Below are positions 29,809 to 38,681 of a DNA stretch of 64,000 nucleotides, piece by piece. Numbering within the stretch: the first letter of the stretch is position 1; each line of letters opens with the position of its first letter. The stretch comes from Thioalkalivibrio sp. K90mix (GTDB lineage Bacteria > Pseudomonadota > Gammaproteobacteria > Ectothiorhodospirales > Ectothiorhodospiraceae). The translations under genes were made by a program, and so were the position numbers. Location of the stretch: the NCBI RefSeq assembly GCF_000025545.1, contig NC_013889.1:1419501-1483500 (forward strand), written 5' to 3'. The notes under the pieces were generated by a model. It saw only the letters and a list, made by a program, of their open reading frames with translations. It was not told the DNA's origin and did no database searches.

Positions 29809-29861
29809 CCCTTAACCCAAGTTAATATTCGTGAGCGACAACCCTTAACCCATGTTAAGGG
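29809..29861. promoter_or_regulatory. Two CCCTTAACCC-type dyads, possible operator pair upstream of the cyclase gene
   Basis: The 20-base palindrome CCCTTAACCCATGTTAAGGG (29842-29861) is preceded exactly 33 bases earlier by a matching half and partial second half, CCCTTAACCCAAGTTAATAT (29809-29828). Spacing of 33 bases puts them on the same face of the helix, three turns apart. They lie 129-181 bases upstream of the cyclase start. This looks like a tandem regulator site; the protein is unknown. Confidence 0.45.
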
Positions 29862-30195
29862 AGGCCAATACCAATTTCCTGCCAGCAATCTACACGACCC
29901 ACCACCCCTTCAGAGGGGATTTTTTGTGACGCGATATACAAAACCCTGCATGTACAGGAAACCTCCACGGCCATTCCCTGACAGGGATCTCGTGACCAAT
30001 GGATGAGAGAAGCCATAGTAATCCAATCGTTGAGACTGGGGTGATTCAGTTTCAACAATTGCCGAACAGCATAAGCAAACTTAGTGGAACTGGTCAGGCA
30101 GCAGGGGTGCAGACATACATGGCCATACCAATATTATGGGAACGTCAGCAGGTGCTTATTCAGACATTCGATGCGCAAGTTTCGATCACACATTA

Positions 30196-30217
30196 ACGAA
30201 CTAGAAAACTAGTTCGT
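30196..30217. other. ACGAACTAG…CTAGTTCGT hairpin
   Basis: Perfect nine-base arms with an AAAA loop, followed four bases later by a CCGCG-TTT-CGCGG hairpin, 60-100 bases before the luciferase-like gene. There is no U-run on either side, so it is not a clear terminator. It could be an operator or the end of a decayed repeat. Confidence 0.4.
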
Positions 30218-30293
30218 CTACCGCGTTTCGCGGGAATGAGGAAGCGCACCCTGGATCCCGGGAAGGGGACCGCAGCGGGCGTATAATGGGCGA

Positions 30294-31292
30294 ATGACTC
30301 AATATTCAGTTCTCGATCTCGCTCCGATCACCGCGCACGCTGACGCCGGCCAGGCCCTTCACAACACCCTAGATCTGGCCCAGTTGGCGGAGACACTCGG
30401 ATTTGGACGCTACTGGCTCGCCGAACACCACAACATGCCCGGGATCGCCAGTGCCGCGACTGCGGTGGTAATCGGCCAGGTGGCGGCCGCCACGACTCGG
30501 ATCCGCGTGGGTGCCGGCGGCATCATGCTGCCCAACCATGCGCCGCTGATCGTGGCCGAGCAGTTCGGCACCCTGAATGCTCTGTTTCCGGGTCGAATCG
30601 ACCTCGGGCTCGGACGGGCGCCGGGCACGGACCCGGCGACAGCCCGTGCCCTGCGCCGCAGCGCGGAGAGCGACCCCGACCAGTTCCCGCGGGATGTCGC
30701 GGAGCTGCAGAGCTATCTCGCCGATCCCGTTCCCGATCAGGCCATTCGTGCGATCCCGGGCGCCGGTTCGCGCGTTCCCGTCTGGATCCTCGGGTCCAGC
30801 CTTTTCGGGGCCCAGCTCGCAGCATACCTGGGGCTGCCCTACGCCTTTGCCTCGCACTTCGCCCCGGGACAACTACATGACGCGATCGCGATCTACCGCC
30901 GCGAGTTCCGGCCCTCCCCGGAGCTGGACGCACCCTGGGTGATGGCCGGCTACAACGTCTATGTGGCCGACACCGATACCGATGCGCAGACGCTGGCCAG
31001 TTCCATGGAGCAGGCCTTCATCAGCCTGCGGCGCGGCCGGCCGGAGCCGATCCAGCCCCCGATTCCGCACTACCGCGAGCAGCTCGACCGCGCCGAGCGG
31101 GCGATGGTCGAACAGACCATGGCCTGCTCCGCGATCGGGGCACCCGACACCGTCGAGCGGGAGATGCGCCGCTTTCTCGAGGCCACTCAGGCCGACGAAC
31201 TGATCCTGACCACCACGACCTTTGATCACGAGGCCCGTCGTCGCTCCCTGGCACTCACCGCCCAGGTCTGCGACCGCCTCTCGCGTTCCTGA
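30294..31292 (+). CDS. Luciferase-like (LLM class) flavin monooxygenase, YhbW type
   Basis: A 332-residue TIM-barrel flavoprotein of the bacterial luciferase superfamily. Signatures are [18 protein letters not shown] at the start, [44 protein letters not shown] and [16 protein letters not shown], typical of the MsnO8/YhbW subgroup of LLM oxidoreductases. Substrate is not known for this subgroup. The gene begins at an ATG preceded by weak Shine-Dalgarno sequence and is followed 83 bases later by the second trpB, both on the plus strand. Confidence 0.93.
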   Translation: MTQYSVLDLAPITAHADAGQALHNTLDLAQLAETLGFGRYWLAEHHNMPGIASAATAVVIGQVAAATTRIRVGAGGIMLPNHAPLIVAEQFGTLNALFPGRIDLGLGRAPGTDPATARALRRSAESDPDQFPRDVAELQSYLADPVPDQAIRAIPGAGSRVPVWILGSSLFGAQLAAYLGLPYAFASHFAPGQLHDAIAIYRREFRPSPELDAPWVMAGYNVYVADTDTDAQTLASSMEQAFISLRRGRPEPIQPPIPHYREQLDRAERAMVEQTMACSAIGAPDTVEREMRRFLEATQADELILTTTTFDHEARRRSLALTAQVCDRLSRS

Positions 31293-31375
31293 GGGCCGCG
31301 TTTAAGCAAACGTGCTTGGCAACGGGCGCCCGGGACAGGATCATTTGCCCTTTCGAACATGCACGAGGGCGGGCG

Positions 31376-32575
31376 ATGTCGTACCTGAAGGATTTTCCGA
31401 ACCAGGAAGGCTTTTTCGGCGAGTTCGGGGGTGCGTTCCTGCCCCCCGAACTGGAACCGCATTTTGCCGAGATCAACCGGGCCTACCTCGCCCTCGCCCG
31501 CTCGGCCGATTTCCTGAACGAGCTGCGCTACATCCGCAAGCACTATCAGGGTCGCCCCACCCCGGTGTACTACGCCCACAACCTGAGCCGCGAGGCCGGC
31601 GCACATATCTATCTCAAGCGCGAAGACCTGAACCACTCCGGAGCACACAAGCTGAACCACTGCATGGGCGAGGCCCTGCTGGCCAAGCACATGGGCAAGC
31701 GCAAGCTGATCGCCGAGACCGGCGCCGGCCAGCACGGGGTCGCGCTGGCCACGGCAGCTGCCTACTTCGGCATGGAATGCGAGATCCACATGGGCGAGAT
31801 CGACATCGCCAAGGAAGCGCCCAACGTCACCCGCATGAAGCTCATGGGCGCACAGGTCGTGCCGGTGTCCTTCGGCGGGCGCTCGCTCAAGGAGGCCGTG
31901 GACTCCGCCTTCCAGTCCTACCTGTCGCAAGCCGAGCAGGCGCTGTTCGCGATCGGCTCCGTGGTGGGTCCGCACCCCTTCCCGCTGATGGTGCGCAACT
32001 TCCAGTCGGTGGTCGGCATCAAGGCGCGCGAGCAGTTCATGGAGATGACCGGCGGGGAACTGCCCGACCACGTGGTCGCCTGCGTTGGCGGCGGATCCAA
32101 CGCGATGGGCATGTTTGCCGGCTTCATCGAGGACGCCGGCGTCCAGCTGAACGGGGTCGAGCCACTCGGACGCGGCACGACGCTGGGCGAGCACTCCGCC
32201 ACCATGACCTACGGCAAGCCCGGCATGATCCACGGGTTCAAGTGCATGTTGCTGGCCGACGAGGAAGGCAACCCGGCCCCGGTCCACTCCATCGCCTCGG
32301 GCCTCGACTACCCCGGCGTCGGCCCGGAGCACTCCTACCTGAAGACCATCGAGCGCGTGGCCTACCATGCGATCAGCGACGACGAAACGCTGGAGGCCTT
32401 CTATCGACTGTCGCGCGCCGAGGGCATCATTCCGGCGCTGGAGAGTGCCCATGCCGTCGCCTGGGCGATGAAATATGGCCGCGAGAATCCCGGCGTCACG
32501 ATCCTCGCCAACCTGTCCGGCCGGGGCGACAAGGACATCGACTACGTCACCCGCGAATTCGGCCACGGCGACTAA
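31376..32575 (+). CDS. Stand-alone TrpB paralogue (tryptophan synthase beta-like)
   Basis: A 399-residue PLP enzyme of the TrpB family, far from trpA. It keeps [18 protein letters not shown] with the PLP lysine, [12 protein letters not shown], the GGGSNAMG phosphate loop and the C-terminal [12 protein letters not shown]. It differs throughout from the operon copy and begins [30 protein letters not shown], a form I recognise from orphan TrpB-like proteins of proteobacteria. It probably uses free indole or another nucleophile with serine; which is not shown. I start at the ATG at 31376 because upstream residues are unrelated to TrpB. Confidence 0.93.
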   Translation: MSYLKDFPNQEGFFGEFGGAFLPPELEPHFAEINRAYLALARSADFLNELRYIRKHYQGRPTPVYYAHNLSREAGAHIYLKREDLNHSGAHKLNHCMGEALLAKHMGKRKLIAETGAGQHGVALATAAAYFGMECEIHMGEIDIAKEAPNVTRMKLMGAQVVPVSFGGRSLKEAVDSAFQSYLSQAEQALFAIGSVVGPHPFPLMVRNFQSVVGIKAREQFMEMTGGELPDHVVACVGGGSNAMGMFAGFIEDAGVQLNGVEPLGRGTTLGEHSATMTYGKPGMIHGFKCMLLADEEGNPAPVHSIASGLDYPGVGPEHSYLKTIERVAYHAISDDETLEAFYRLSRAEGIIPALESAHAVAWAMKYGRENPGVTILANLSGRGDKDIDYVTREFGHGD

Positions 32576-32640
32576 CGCCTCGGGAACTCCCTCCCAGGGC
32601 CTGGGTATCTAACACCCACAGGTTTTGACGGAGCGGTGTG

Positions 32641-32907
32641 ATGGCGGGTGGCTGGTCCAAAGACGGCGCGGAACAGGAGCAGATCGACAACACCGTCGAG
32701 GACGCGCTGGCACGTGTGCGCAGCCAGCTCCCCGAGGGCGAGAGCCTGGAGACGTGCGAGGAATGCGGGGCCACGATCCCCGAGGCCCGCCGCCGTGCCC
32801 TGCCCGGCGTACGCCTGTGCGTCCCCTGCCAGGAAGCGCATGACGAGGCGAACGCGGCCTTCAGCCCCTACAACCGGCGCGCCTCCAAGGACAGCCAGTT
32901 GCGCTGA
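32641..32907 (+). CDS. DksA/TraR-type zinc-finger protein (YbiI-like)
   Basis: An 88-residue protein with a four-cysteine zinc finger (CEEC and CVPC, 17 residues apart) in the arrangement of DksA/TraR C4 proteins, behind a short acidic helix (DNTVEDALARVRSQLPEG). It lacks the long coiled coil of DksA, so it resembles the short YbiI/TraR-like group that can bind the RNA polymerase secondary channel. A GTG lies one codon upstream of the chosen ATG. It sits between the second trpB and the deacetylase-like gene on the same strand. Confidence 0.85.
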   Translation: MAGGWSKDGAEQEQIDNTVEDALARVRSQLPEGESLETCEECGATIPEARRRALPGVRLCVPCQEAHDEANAAFSPYNRRASKDSQLR

Positions 32908-32949
32908 ACACTGCCGTTCCCCGCGGCCACTATGCCGAGGTCGATGCCG

Positions 32950-33873
32950 ATGGCCCGCACCCTGTACATCACCCACCCCGCCTGCCGGCTTCACGATGGC
33001 GGGCCCGGACACCCGGAGTGCCCGCAGCGCCTGGCCGCGATCGATGCGGCACTGCAAAACCTGAATGGACTGGAACGCATCGAGGACCCGCCGGCGGCCA
33101 CCGACGAGGACCTTTTGCGCGCCCACACCCGCGCCCATGTGGACGCGATCTACGCGGCACAACCCGACCCGGGCGTTCGCGTTGCCGTGGACCCCGACAC
33201 GCACATCAACGAACATTCCATTCGCGCGGCCCACCATGCAGCCGGCGCGGCAATCGAAGGGACGCGCCAGGTCCTTGATGGCAAGTCCACCAATGCCTTC
33301 TGCGCAGTTCGCCCTCCGGGACACCACGCGGAGCGGGACCAGGCGATGGGCTTTTGCCTGTTCAACAACGTCGCGATCGCGGCGCGATGGGCCCTGGACG
33401 TACACGGCCTGAGCCGTGTTGCAATCGCGGACTTCGACGTCCATCACGGCAACGGGACCGAGGACATCTTTCGCGATGACCCCCGGGTGCTGTTCTGCTC
33501 CAGCTTCCAGCATCCGTTCTATCCGAACCGCCCGCTGTCCCGCCGCGAGCACCTCGTCCATACACCGCTTGCGGCGGGGACAGACGGCCCCGCCTTTCGT
33601 ATGGCGATCGAACGCGACTGGCTGTCCGCCCTGGAGCGATTCCGGCCCGAGCTGATCCTGGTATCGGCCGGGTTCGATGCCCACCGGGACGACCCGCTCG
33701 CTGGGCTCAATCTGCTCGAGAGTGACTTCGAGTGGATCACGCGCAAGCTGGTCGCGATTGCCGAGCGGCTCGCGGGTGGCCGCCTGGTCTCGGTGCTGGA
33801 AGGTGGCTACGATCTCGCGGCGCTGGGACGCAGCGTACGCAGCCATGTGCATGCGCTGACGGAAACCACGTAA
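32950..33873 (+). CDS. Histone-deacetylase-family (acetylpolyamine/acetoin-type) hydrolase
   Basis: Zinc-dependent deacetylase of about 307 residues in the class II HDAC-like bacterial family. Visible motifs are GPGHPECPQRL near the start, RPPGHHAERDQAMGFCLFNN with the paired histidines, ADFDVHHGNGTEDIF with zinc ligands Asp and His, SAGFDAHRDDPL with the third ligand, and LEGGYDL near the end. All catalytic residues are present. Likely substrates are acetylated small molecules or proteins; none is indicated by context. An ATG six codons upstream is also possible. Confidence 0.92.
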   Translation: MARTLYITHPACRLHDGGPGHPECPQRLAAIDAALQNLNGLERIEDPPAATDEDLLRAHTRAHVDAIYAAQPDPGVRVAVDPDTHINEHSIRAAHHAAGAAIEGTRQVLDGKSTNAFCAVRPPGHHAERDQAMGFCLFNNVAIAARWALDVHGLSRVAIADFDVHHGNGTEDIFRDDPRVLFCSSFQHPFYPNRPLSRREHLVHTPLAAGTDGPAFRMAIERDWLSALERFRPELILVSAGFDAHRDDPLAGLNLLESDFEWITRKLVAIAERLAGGRLVSVLEGGYDLAALGRSVRSHVHALTETT

Positions 33874-33901
33874 CCACCCCATGGTGCGCTACCCTGCGCC
33901 C

Positions 33902-34459
33902 ATGAACCTGCGCAGCCACCCCCTCTTGATCGGCCTGATGTTCCAGGCCGCTCTGATCCCCCTGGCATTCTTCCTGGCCGCAATCGCCGGGATTCCGCTC
34001 GGCGAGCACCTGCACTGGGATCCGGATCATGCGCTGATCGGGGTGATCGCGGTCCTGCCGATGCTGGCGATGCTGGGGCTGGTCGCGCATTTCGGCGGGT
34101 CCGCCTATGACACCCTTTCGGGCCAGGTGCGCGACTTCATCGCGCGGCTGTTCGGTAACGCCTGGCCGGGGGCCATCCTGCTGATCTCGCTGCTGGCCGG
34201 GCTCGGCGAGGAGCTCCTGATTCGCGGCGTGCTGCAGACCTGGCTGGACACCCACCTCCCGGCGTTCCTGGCCATCCTGATCGCCGGGGTGATCTTCGGC
34301 CTGGCCCATGCGATCACGCGGCTCTATTTCGCCTTTGCGACAGCCATCGGCCTTTATCTGGGGCTCGTCTATTATCTGACGGACAACCTGCTGGTGGTCA
34401 TCATTACCCACGCGCTGTACGACTGGATCGTGATCCACTGGTACCGGCGCAAGCTCTAA
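33902..34459 (+). CDS. CPBP-family intramembrane metalloprotease-like protein
   Basis: A protein of about 185 residues with several membrane helices. It carries the CPBP/Abi motifs: GLGEELLIRGVLQTWL (EE…R), VIFGLAHAITRLY and HALYDWIVI near the C-terminus, which in this family form the putative metal site. Members process prenylated or membrane proteins; the substrate here is unknown. I start at MNLRSHP; an ATG seven codons upstream (33881) is possible. It lies 48 bases before the flavoreductase-like gene. Confidence 0.88.
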   Translation: MNLRSHPLLIGLMFQAALIPLAFFLAAIAGIPLGEHLHWDPDHALIGVIAVLPMLAMLGLVAHFGGSAYDTLSGQVRDFIARLFGNAWPGAILLISLLAGLGEELLIRGVLQTWLDTHLPAFLAILIAGVIFGLAHAITRLYFAFATAIGLYLGLVYYLTDNLLVVIITHALYDWIVIHWYRRKL

Positions 34460-34507
34460 CACCCACTTGCAGCGATTTCCTTAACGGACATTCTCAAGGG
34501 CGCCGCC

Positions 34508-35800
34508 GTGAACCGACTCCACCGGGGCGATTTTCTGTTACTGCTGGCGCTGCTCGTCCCACTCTGGGCCGGTGGCCACCTGGCGCCCATCATCTGGGAG
34601 CGCGACGAGGTCATCCGCTGGCTGACGCAGGTCTCCGGGGTACTCGCCCTCACCAGCATGCTGCTGGCCGGCATCCTGAGCATCCGGCTCCCGCACAGCG
34701 ACCGCCTGTTCGGCGGGCTGATCGATCTCTGGAGACGCCACCATGCCCTGGGCGCCGCCTCCCTGCTCCTGGCCATCGCCCATGTCTGGCTCGTCGCCGC
34801 CGGGGGTCTGGGGCACTCGGTAGCATCCGCCGTTCACCGCCTGTTCCCGGGCCCCGATCACTGGCCCATCCTCGCCGGCTGGGCGGCACTGATCGTGCTG
34901 GTCATCGTGCTGGCGCCAACCTTCAAGTTCTTCGGCGAACCCGGCTACGCCCGCTGGAAACGCCTGCACGCATTCTCGGGGCTCGCGCTTTTGTTGGGGA
35001 TTGTCCATGCCTGGCCTCTGGCTCAGGCCACCTGGCCCTGGTGGGTACTTGGACTACTGGCCCTCGCCGCCTACCTCTGGCGCAAGCTGCTGTCACCCCG
35101 AATCGGGCGGTACACCTATCGCGTGGAGCGCCTGGACCGGCTGACCTCGAGCATGGTCGAGCTGTGTCTGCGCCCCGAAGAAAAGCCACTGGATTACCAC
35201 CCGGCGCAGTTTGTCTATCTGACACCGCTCGACCCGGGACTGGCCAACGGCCAGGGTGAGGAACACCCATTCACCATTGCCTCCGCACCGGGCGAGGAGC
35301 ACCTGCGCATCGGGATCAAGGCGCTGGGGGACGGGTCGCGCGCGTTGCAGGAGATCGCTCCGGGCAGCCCAATCCAGGTCGAAGGCCCGTACGGAACCTT
35401 CCTGCAGGGGCATAACCGCAAGCGGCAGGCGGTCTGGCTGGGCGCGGGAGTCGGTATCACCCCCTTTGTGTCCGCGGTACGCGCGCTGGCGCGCGAAGGA
35501 CGTTCGGCCAACCCTCCCGTGCACCTTTTCCAGCTGGCCGATCGGCGGGAGGCGGCGGCCTACCATGACGAACTCGAGCGTCTCGCCAACACGATCGAGG
35601 ATCTGGACCTGACATTGCACCTGCGCGAACGGGACGGCCTGCTCAACGCCGATTTCCTGCGGCAGCACGGTGCGGATTTCGCATCCGCCGAGTTCTGGGT
35701 CTGTGGTCCGGGGGTTGTCGATCGTTACGTCCGCGGACTCCTGCATGCCGAAGGCGTGCCGAACTCGCGTATCCACTCAGAGGCCTTCCATCTACTGTGA
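34508..35800 (+). CDS. Ferric-reductase-like transmembrane flavoprotein (NOX/FRE fold)
   Basis: A 430-residue fusion: six membrane helices in residues 8-205 with histidines placed as in heme-binding ferric reductase domains (RRHHALGAASLLLAIAHVWL, KRLHAFSGLALLLGIVHAW), then an FAD domain (HPFTIASAPGEEHLRIGIK) and an NAD domain (WLGAGVGITPFVSAVR, FWVCGPGVVDRYVRG). It should pass electrons from NAD(P)H across the membrane. It starts at GTG. The next gene, seven bases on, encodes a cytochrome b5 that could accept or pass on these electrons. Confidence 0.9.
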   Translation: MNRLHRGDFLLLLALLVPLWAGGHLAPIIWERDEVIRWLTQVSGVLALTSMLLAGILSIRLPHSDRLFGGLIDLWRRHHALGAASLLLAIAHVWLVAAGGLGHSVASAVHRLFPGPDHWPILAGWAALIVLVIVLAPTFKFFGEPGYARWKRLHAFSGLALLLGIVHAWPLAQATWPWWVLGLLALAAYLWRKLLSPRIGRYTYRVERLDRLTSSMVELCLRPEEKPLDYHPAQFVYLTPLDPGLANGQGEEHPFTIASAPGEEHLRIGIKALGDGSRALQEIAPGSPIQVEGPYGTFLQGHNRKRQAVWLGAGVGITPFVSAVRALAREGRSANPPVHLFQLADRREAAAYHDELERLANTIEDLDLTLHLRERDGLLNADFLRQHGADFASAEFWVCGPGVVDRYVRGLLHAEGVPNSRIHSEAFHLL

Positions 35801-35807
35801 GCACGCC

Positions 35808-36176
35808 ATGACAAGAACCGGCCAGACTGTCTATACGCTCCTAGTCGCCTTCATCGCGAGCCTGCTGACCCTCCTGGCCGTGCATCTGCTGGGCCCGGAC
35901 ACCACTCCACCGGTCGTGGAGGGCGACGAGGGCATCACGTACGAGGAACTGGCCCGCCACGCCAGCGAAGACAACTGCTGGATGGCAATCCATGGCGTGG
36001 TCTATGACCTCACGGAGTACCTGCCGCGCCATCCGACGCCGATCGAGGACGACTGCGGAACGGATGCCTCGCACGGATGGGATACGAAAGGCACCGGCCG
36101 CCCCCACAGCCGCCGTGCCCACGACATGCTCCCCGACTACCGCATCGGCGTACTCGCCGGCGAGGGGTCGCCTTGA
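35808..36176 (+). CDS. Membrane-anchored cytochrome b5-like heme protein
   Basis: A 122-residue protein with an N-terminal membrane helix (YTLLVAFIASLLTLLAVHLL, residues 9-28) and a cytochrome b5 domain: ITYEELARHASEDNCWMAIHGVVYDLTEYLPRHP, then GRPHSRRAHDMLPDYRIG. The two heme-ligand histidines are those in RHPTP, where the family norm is HPGG, and RPHSRRA. The anchor orients the domain to the periplasm if the usual positive-inside pattern holds (MTRTGQ). It directly follows the ferric-reductase-like gene and is very likely its redox partner. Confidence 0.9.
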   Translation: MTRTGQTVYTLLVAFIASLLTLLAVHLLGPDTTPPVVEGDEGITYEELARHASEDNCWMAIHGVVYDLTEYLPRHPTPIEDDCGTDASHGWDTKGTGRPHSRRAHDMLPDYRIGVLAGEGSP

Positions 36177-36182
36177 ATCGCG

Positions 36183-38555
36183 TCAGGACCGCGCCTCGCA
36201 GATCGCCAGGGCCAGCTGATTCCGAACCGATTTCAGCGCGCGCAGCACCAGCGGGTCCAGTTCCGTACTGCCCGGCGCCAACTCCAGGTACAGCAGCCCC
36301 ACACAGCGCTCACGCACACCCAGAGGCAGCAAGAGAAAACTGCGCGCATCCAGCGCATCACGGAACTCCGCCGGAATGTAGCGGCTGATCGCCGGGTCCG
36401 AACTGTCGCTGATCACCATGTCCTTGCGCTGTGTCATGGCCAGCGAGAGCACATTGCCCGAGCCACTCAGCGACAGGCGCAGACGCCCGGACAGGGATTC
36501 CGCCTCATGCCCGAACGCGGTATGGGCCACCAGCGTGCGGCGTTCCCGATCCGCCAGCATCAGCATCGCGCGGCGCAGTCCGAGCACCTGGTAGATATTC
36601 TCCAGCGTCGCCTGGACCAGCGGGTTCAGCTCGAACCCCTCGACCATCGCATCGAGCATGTCCGTCAGCGACTCCATCAGGGCCGCCGCCTGCTCGGCCG
36701 GTGACGCCGCCCCGGAACCCGGGCCGTCGGCCGCCAGGCCGCCATTGGCATCCAGCAGGGCCTCCTCGTCCGGAACATCGCCACCCTGCGCGGTCTCGCC
36801 AACCCCCAGATTCCGCCGCAGTTGCCGCAGATGTTCCTGCCCCTCACGCGGCAGCTTGACCACGCTCAGAAACTGCTCGAGATGCTCGCGCCCGCCCTGA
36901 ATGGCCCGCCGCATACCCGTAGCTTCGACGTCCAGCGACGCCTTGTAGCGGCGCCGTAGTTCGGCCAGGGCGAGATCCTGCTCCGCCGGGTCCTGGTGGA
37001 TAATGCGACCCGCCATCTCGCTGGCCAGGGTTACGATCCGATGCAGACGCTGGTCCGGGTCGCGTACGGCCGGCAGCGTGCCCTCGGGCGCCCGTTCGAC
37101 CGCCTGCACGATCTCGCGCGGGAAGTTCCAGTCCTCCAGCACGGCACGCGCCAGTGCCTCGTACGAGAGGCCAAGCACCTGGCGCGCCGCACTGCCCTCG
37201 GAAACGCCCTGCGTCTGCCGGATCTGAATCTCGTCGGCCTCCTCGGGGAGGTAGTAGAGGGCCAGCATCCGACCGATGTCGTGGAACAGTGCGCAGACAA
37301 ACGCCTGTTCGCTTTCGACCCCGCCGAGCTGCCGGGCCAGCGTGCGTGCCAGCATCGCGCTGAACAGCGTTTGCACCATCGCCTGCATCAGGCGAGCGGA
37401 CTGGCTGCCGCCCTTGAGGTTCTCCAGCAGCACGAGGCCAAGCGCCGCCGTGCGCACCTGCTCGAATCCCAGCAGGACGACCGCCCGGGAGACCGTGCGG
37501 ATGTTGCCGCCGAAGTTGCTGTAGAAAGGGGAATTGGCCAGCCGCAGAAGCTTTTGTGTGGTCGCGTAGTCCTTCAGCACCGCATTCGACAACTCGGCGA
37601 CCGAGCGCTGCTGGCTGTCGCCCGAGCACTGCGTAATCTCGCGAATGTGGGCCGAGATCCCCGGGAAATCCGGCTTGCGCCGGATCCGGCGAAGGATGAA
37701 ATCGCCCGGATCCCCCGCCTCGGTCTCGCGGCCCTCGGTCACGGCGAGAAACGCCTCGCGCAGCGCCTGGGCCGATGCGTAACGCTCGTGCGGATCGGGG
37801 CGCAGTGCCCTCAGGGCGATGGCATCCAGGCGTTCGTCGCCCTCGCCTGTGTGCTTCGACGGCGGTTCGGGAACATCGGCTTCCATCTCACCCGGCGCAT
37901 CCCGGTCGGCGTCCCCGGAAAAGGCCCGCCGTCCCGCCAGGAGTTCGTAGAACAGCGCGCCCAGCGAGAACACGTCCGCTGCCACTGTCGGCGGCCCTCC
38001 ACACAGCTGCTCCCGGGCCAGGTAATGGCGCGTCTGTGTCTGATGCCCCGCGGCCTGTTCGCTACCCTCAGGCAACGCGAGCCCCAGACCGGTGACTCGC
38101 GCATGACCGTCCGCACCAACCGTGATGTTCGCAGGCTGCAGCGACCCATGAACAATCCCCTGCTCGTGCGCAGCCGCCAGGGCATCGACAATCTCGCGCA
38201 TCAGCGCCAGGGCGCGGTCCAGCGGCAGCCGTCCCCTGGCGAGCAGGGCATCCAGCGTTTCGCCCTCGATGTACTCGCATACGAGATAGAGACCCTCGTC
38301 CCAGGGCCCCGCTTCGAAGATCGCCGCGCTGTGGGGATGCCGGAAACGGCTCACCGCGCGGGCCGCGCGCATCAGGTCATCACGCGCCTCGGCATCGCCC
38401 AGAGCCTGGTGCGTCAGCGTACGTACCATCACGCGTCGGTCCAGTACGCCGTCATGCGCGACATACAGGCCGTCGCGCGCACTCTCCCCCAGTGTCTCCA
38501 GCACACGAAACCGATCGATCCAGCGTTCCTGGCTCGCGTCACGCGACCTCGCCAT
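36183..38555 (-). CDS. Pseudokinase-HDOD-GAF signalling protein
   Basis: A 790-residue cytoplasmic protein. Residues 15-270 have the Hanks-type kinase fold, but key residues are lost: the VAIK lysine is Arg (RVMVRTL), HRDLKPEN reads HGSLQPAN, and DFG reads GLG. Residues about 300-500 are an HDOD domain (ITQCSGDSQQRSVAELSNAV, LFHDIGRMLALYYLP). Residues 630-785 are a GAF domain. HDOD proteins often act in c-di-GMP and motility regulation; an inactive kinase head suggests ligand or partner sensing instead of phosphorylation. It converges with the cytochrome b5 gene, the stops six bases apart. Confidence 0.9.
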   Translation of the reverse strand: MARSRDASQERWIDRFRVLETLGESARDGLYVAHDGVLDRRVMVRTLTHQALGDAEARDDLMRAARAVSRFRHPHSAAIFEAGPWDEGLYLVCEYIEGETLDALLARGRLPLDRALALMREIVDALAAAHEQGIVHGSLQPANITVGADGHARVTGLGLALPEGSEQAAGHQTQTRHYLAREQLCGGPPTVAADVFSLGALFYELLAGRRAFSGDADRDAPGEMEADVPEPPSKHTGEGDERLDAIALRALRPDPHERYASAQALREAFLAVTEGRETEAGDPGDFILRRIRRKPDFPGISAHIREITQCSGDSQQRSVAELSNAVLKDYATTQKLLRLANSPFYSNFGGNIRTVSRAVVLLGFEQVRTAALGLVLLENLKGGSQSARLMQAMVQTLFSAMLARTLARQLGGVESEQAFVCALFHDIGRMLALYYLPEEADEIQIRQTQGVSEGSAARQVLGLSYEALARAVLEDWNFPREIVQAVERAPEGTLPAVRDPDQRLHRIVTLASEMAGRIIHQDPAEQDLALAELRRRYKASLDVEATGMRRAIQGGREHLEQFLSVVKLPREGQEHLRQLRRNLGVGETAQGGDVPDEEALLDANGGLAADGPGSGAASPAEQAAALMESLTDMLDAMVEGFELNPLVQATLENIYQVLGLRRAMLMLADRERRTLVAHTAFGHEAESLSGRLRLSLSGSGNVLSLAMTQRKDMVISDSSDPAISRYIPAEFRDALDARSFLLLPLGVRERCVGLLYLELAPGSTELDPLVLRALKSVRNQLALAICEARS

Positions 38556-38681
38556 GCTCCCTCCACGGAGTCCTTGCTACCCTTTCGTCCCGAGTCCGGC
38601 ACCCCCGCCAAACCGGGGGCTATACCTCCAAACGCCCTCGTGCCGGTGCATTCATGATGACACGACCCGGCGCCAGTGAGG

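Larger units (their letters stand above)
29681..30293. other. 613-bp intergenic stretch, AT-richer than its surroundings, with palindromes
   Basis: Lies between the second cyclase (minus) and the luciferase-like gene (plus) and must hold both promoters. Much of 29820-30200 is visibly richer in A and T than the coding regions. It contains the paired CCCTTAACCC motifs (29809-29861), a hairpin at 30196-30217 and a small CCGCG/CGCGG hairpin at 30221-30233. No open frame here looks real. Composition suggests imported or decayed sequence, but I recognise no mobile element. Confidence 0.5.

Noticed and set aside
36996-38657. 553-codon plus-strand frame antisense to the pseudokinase gene
   Set aside because: Shadow frame without conserved motifs; the minus-strand protein has clear domains.
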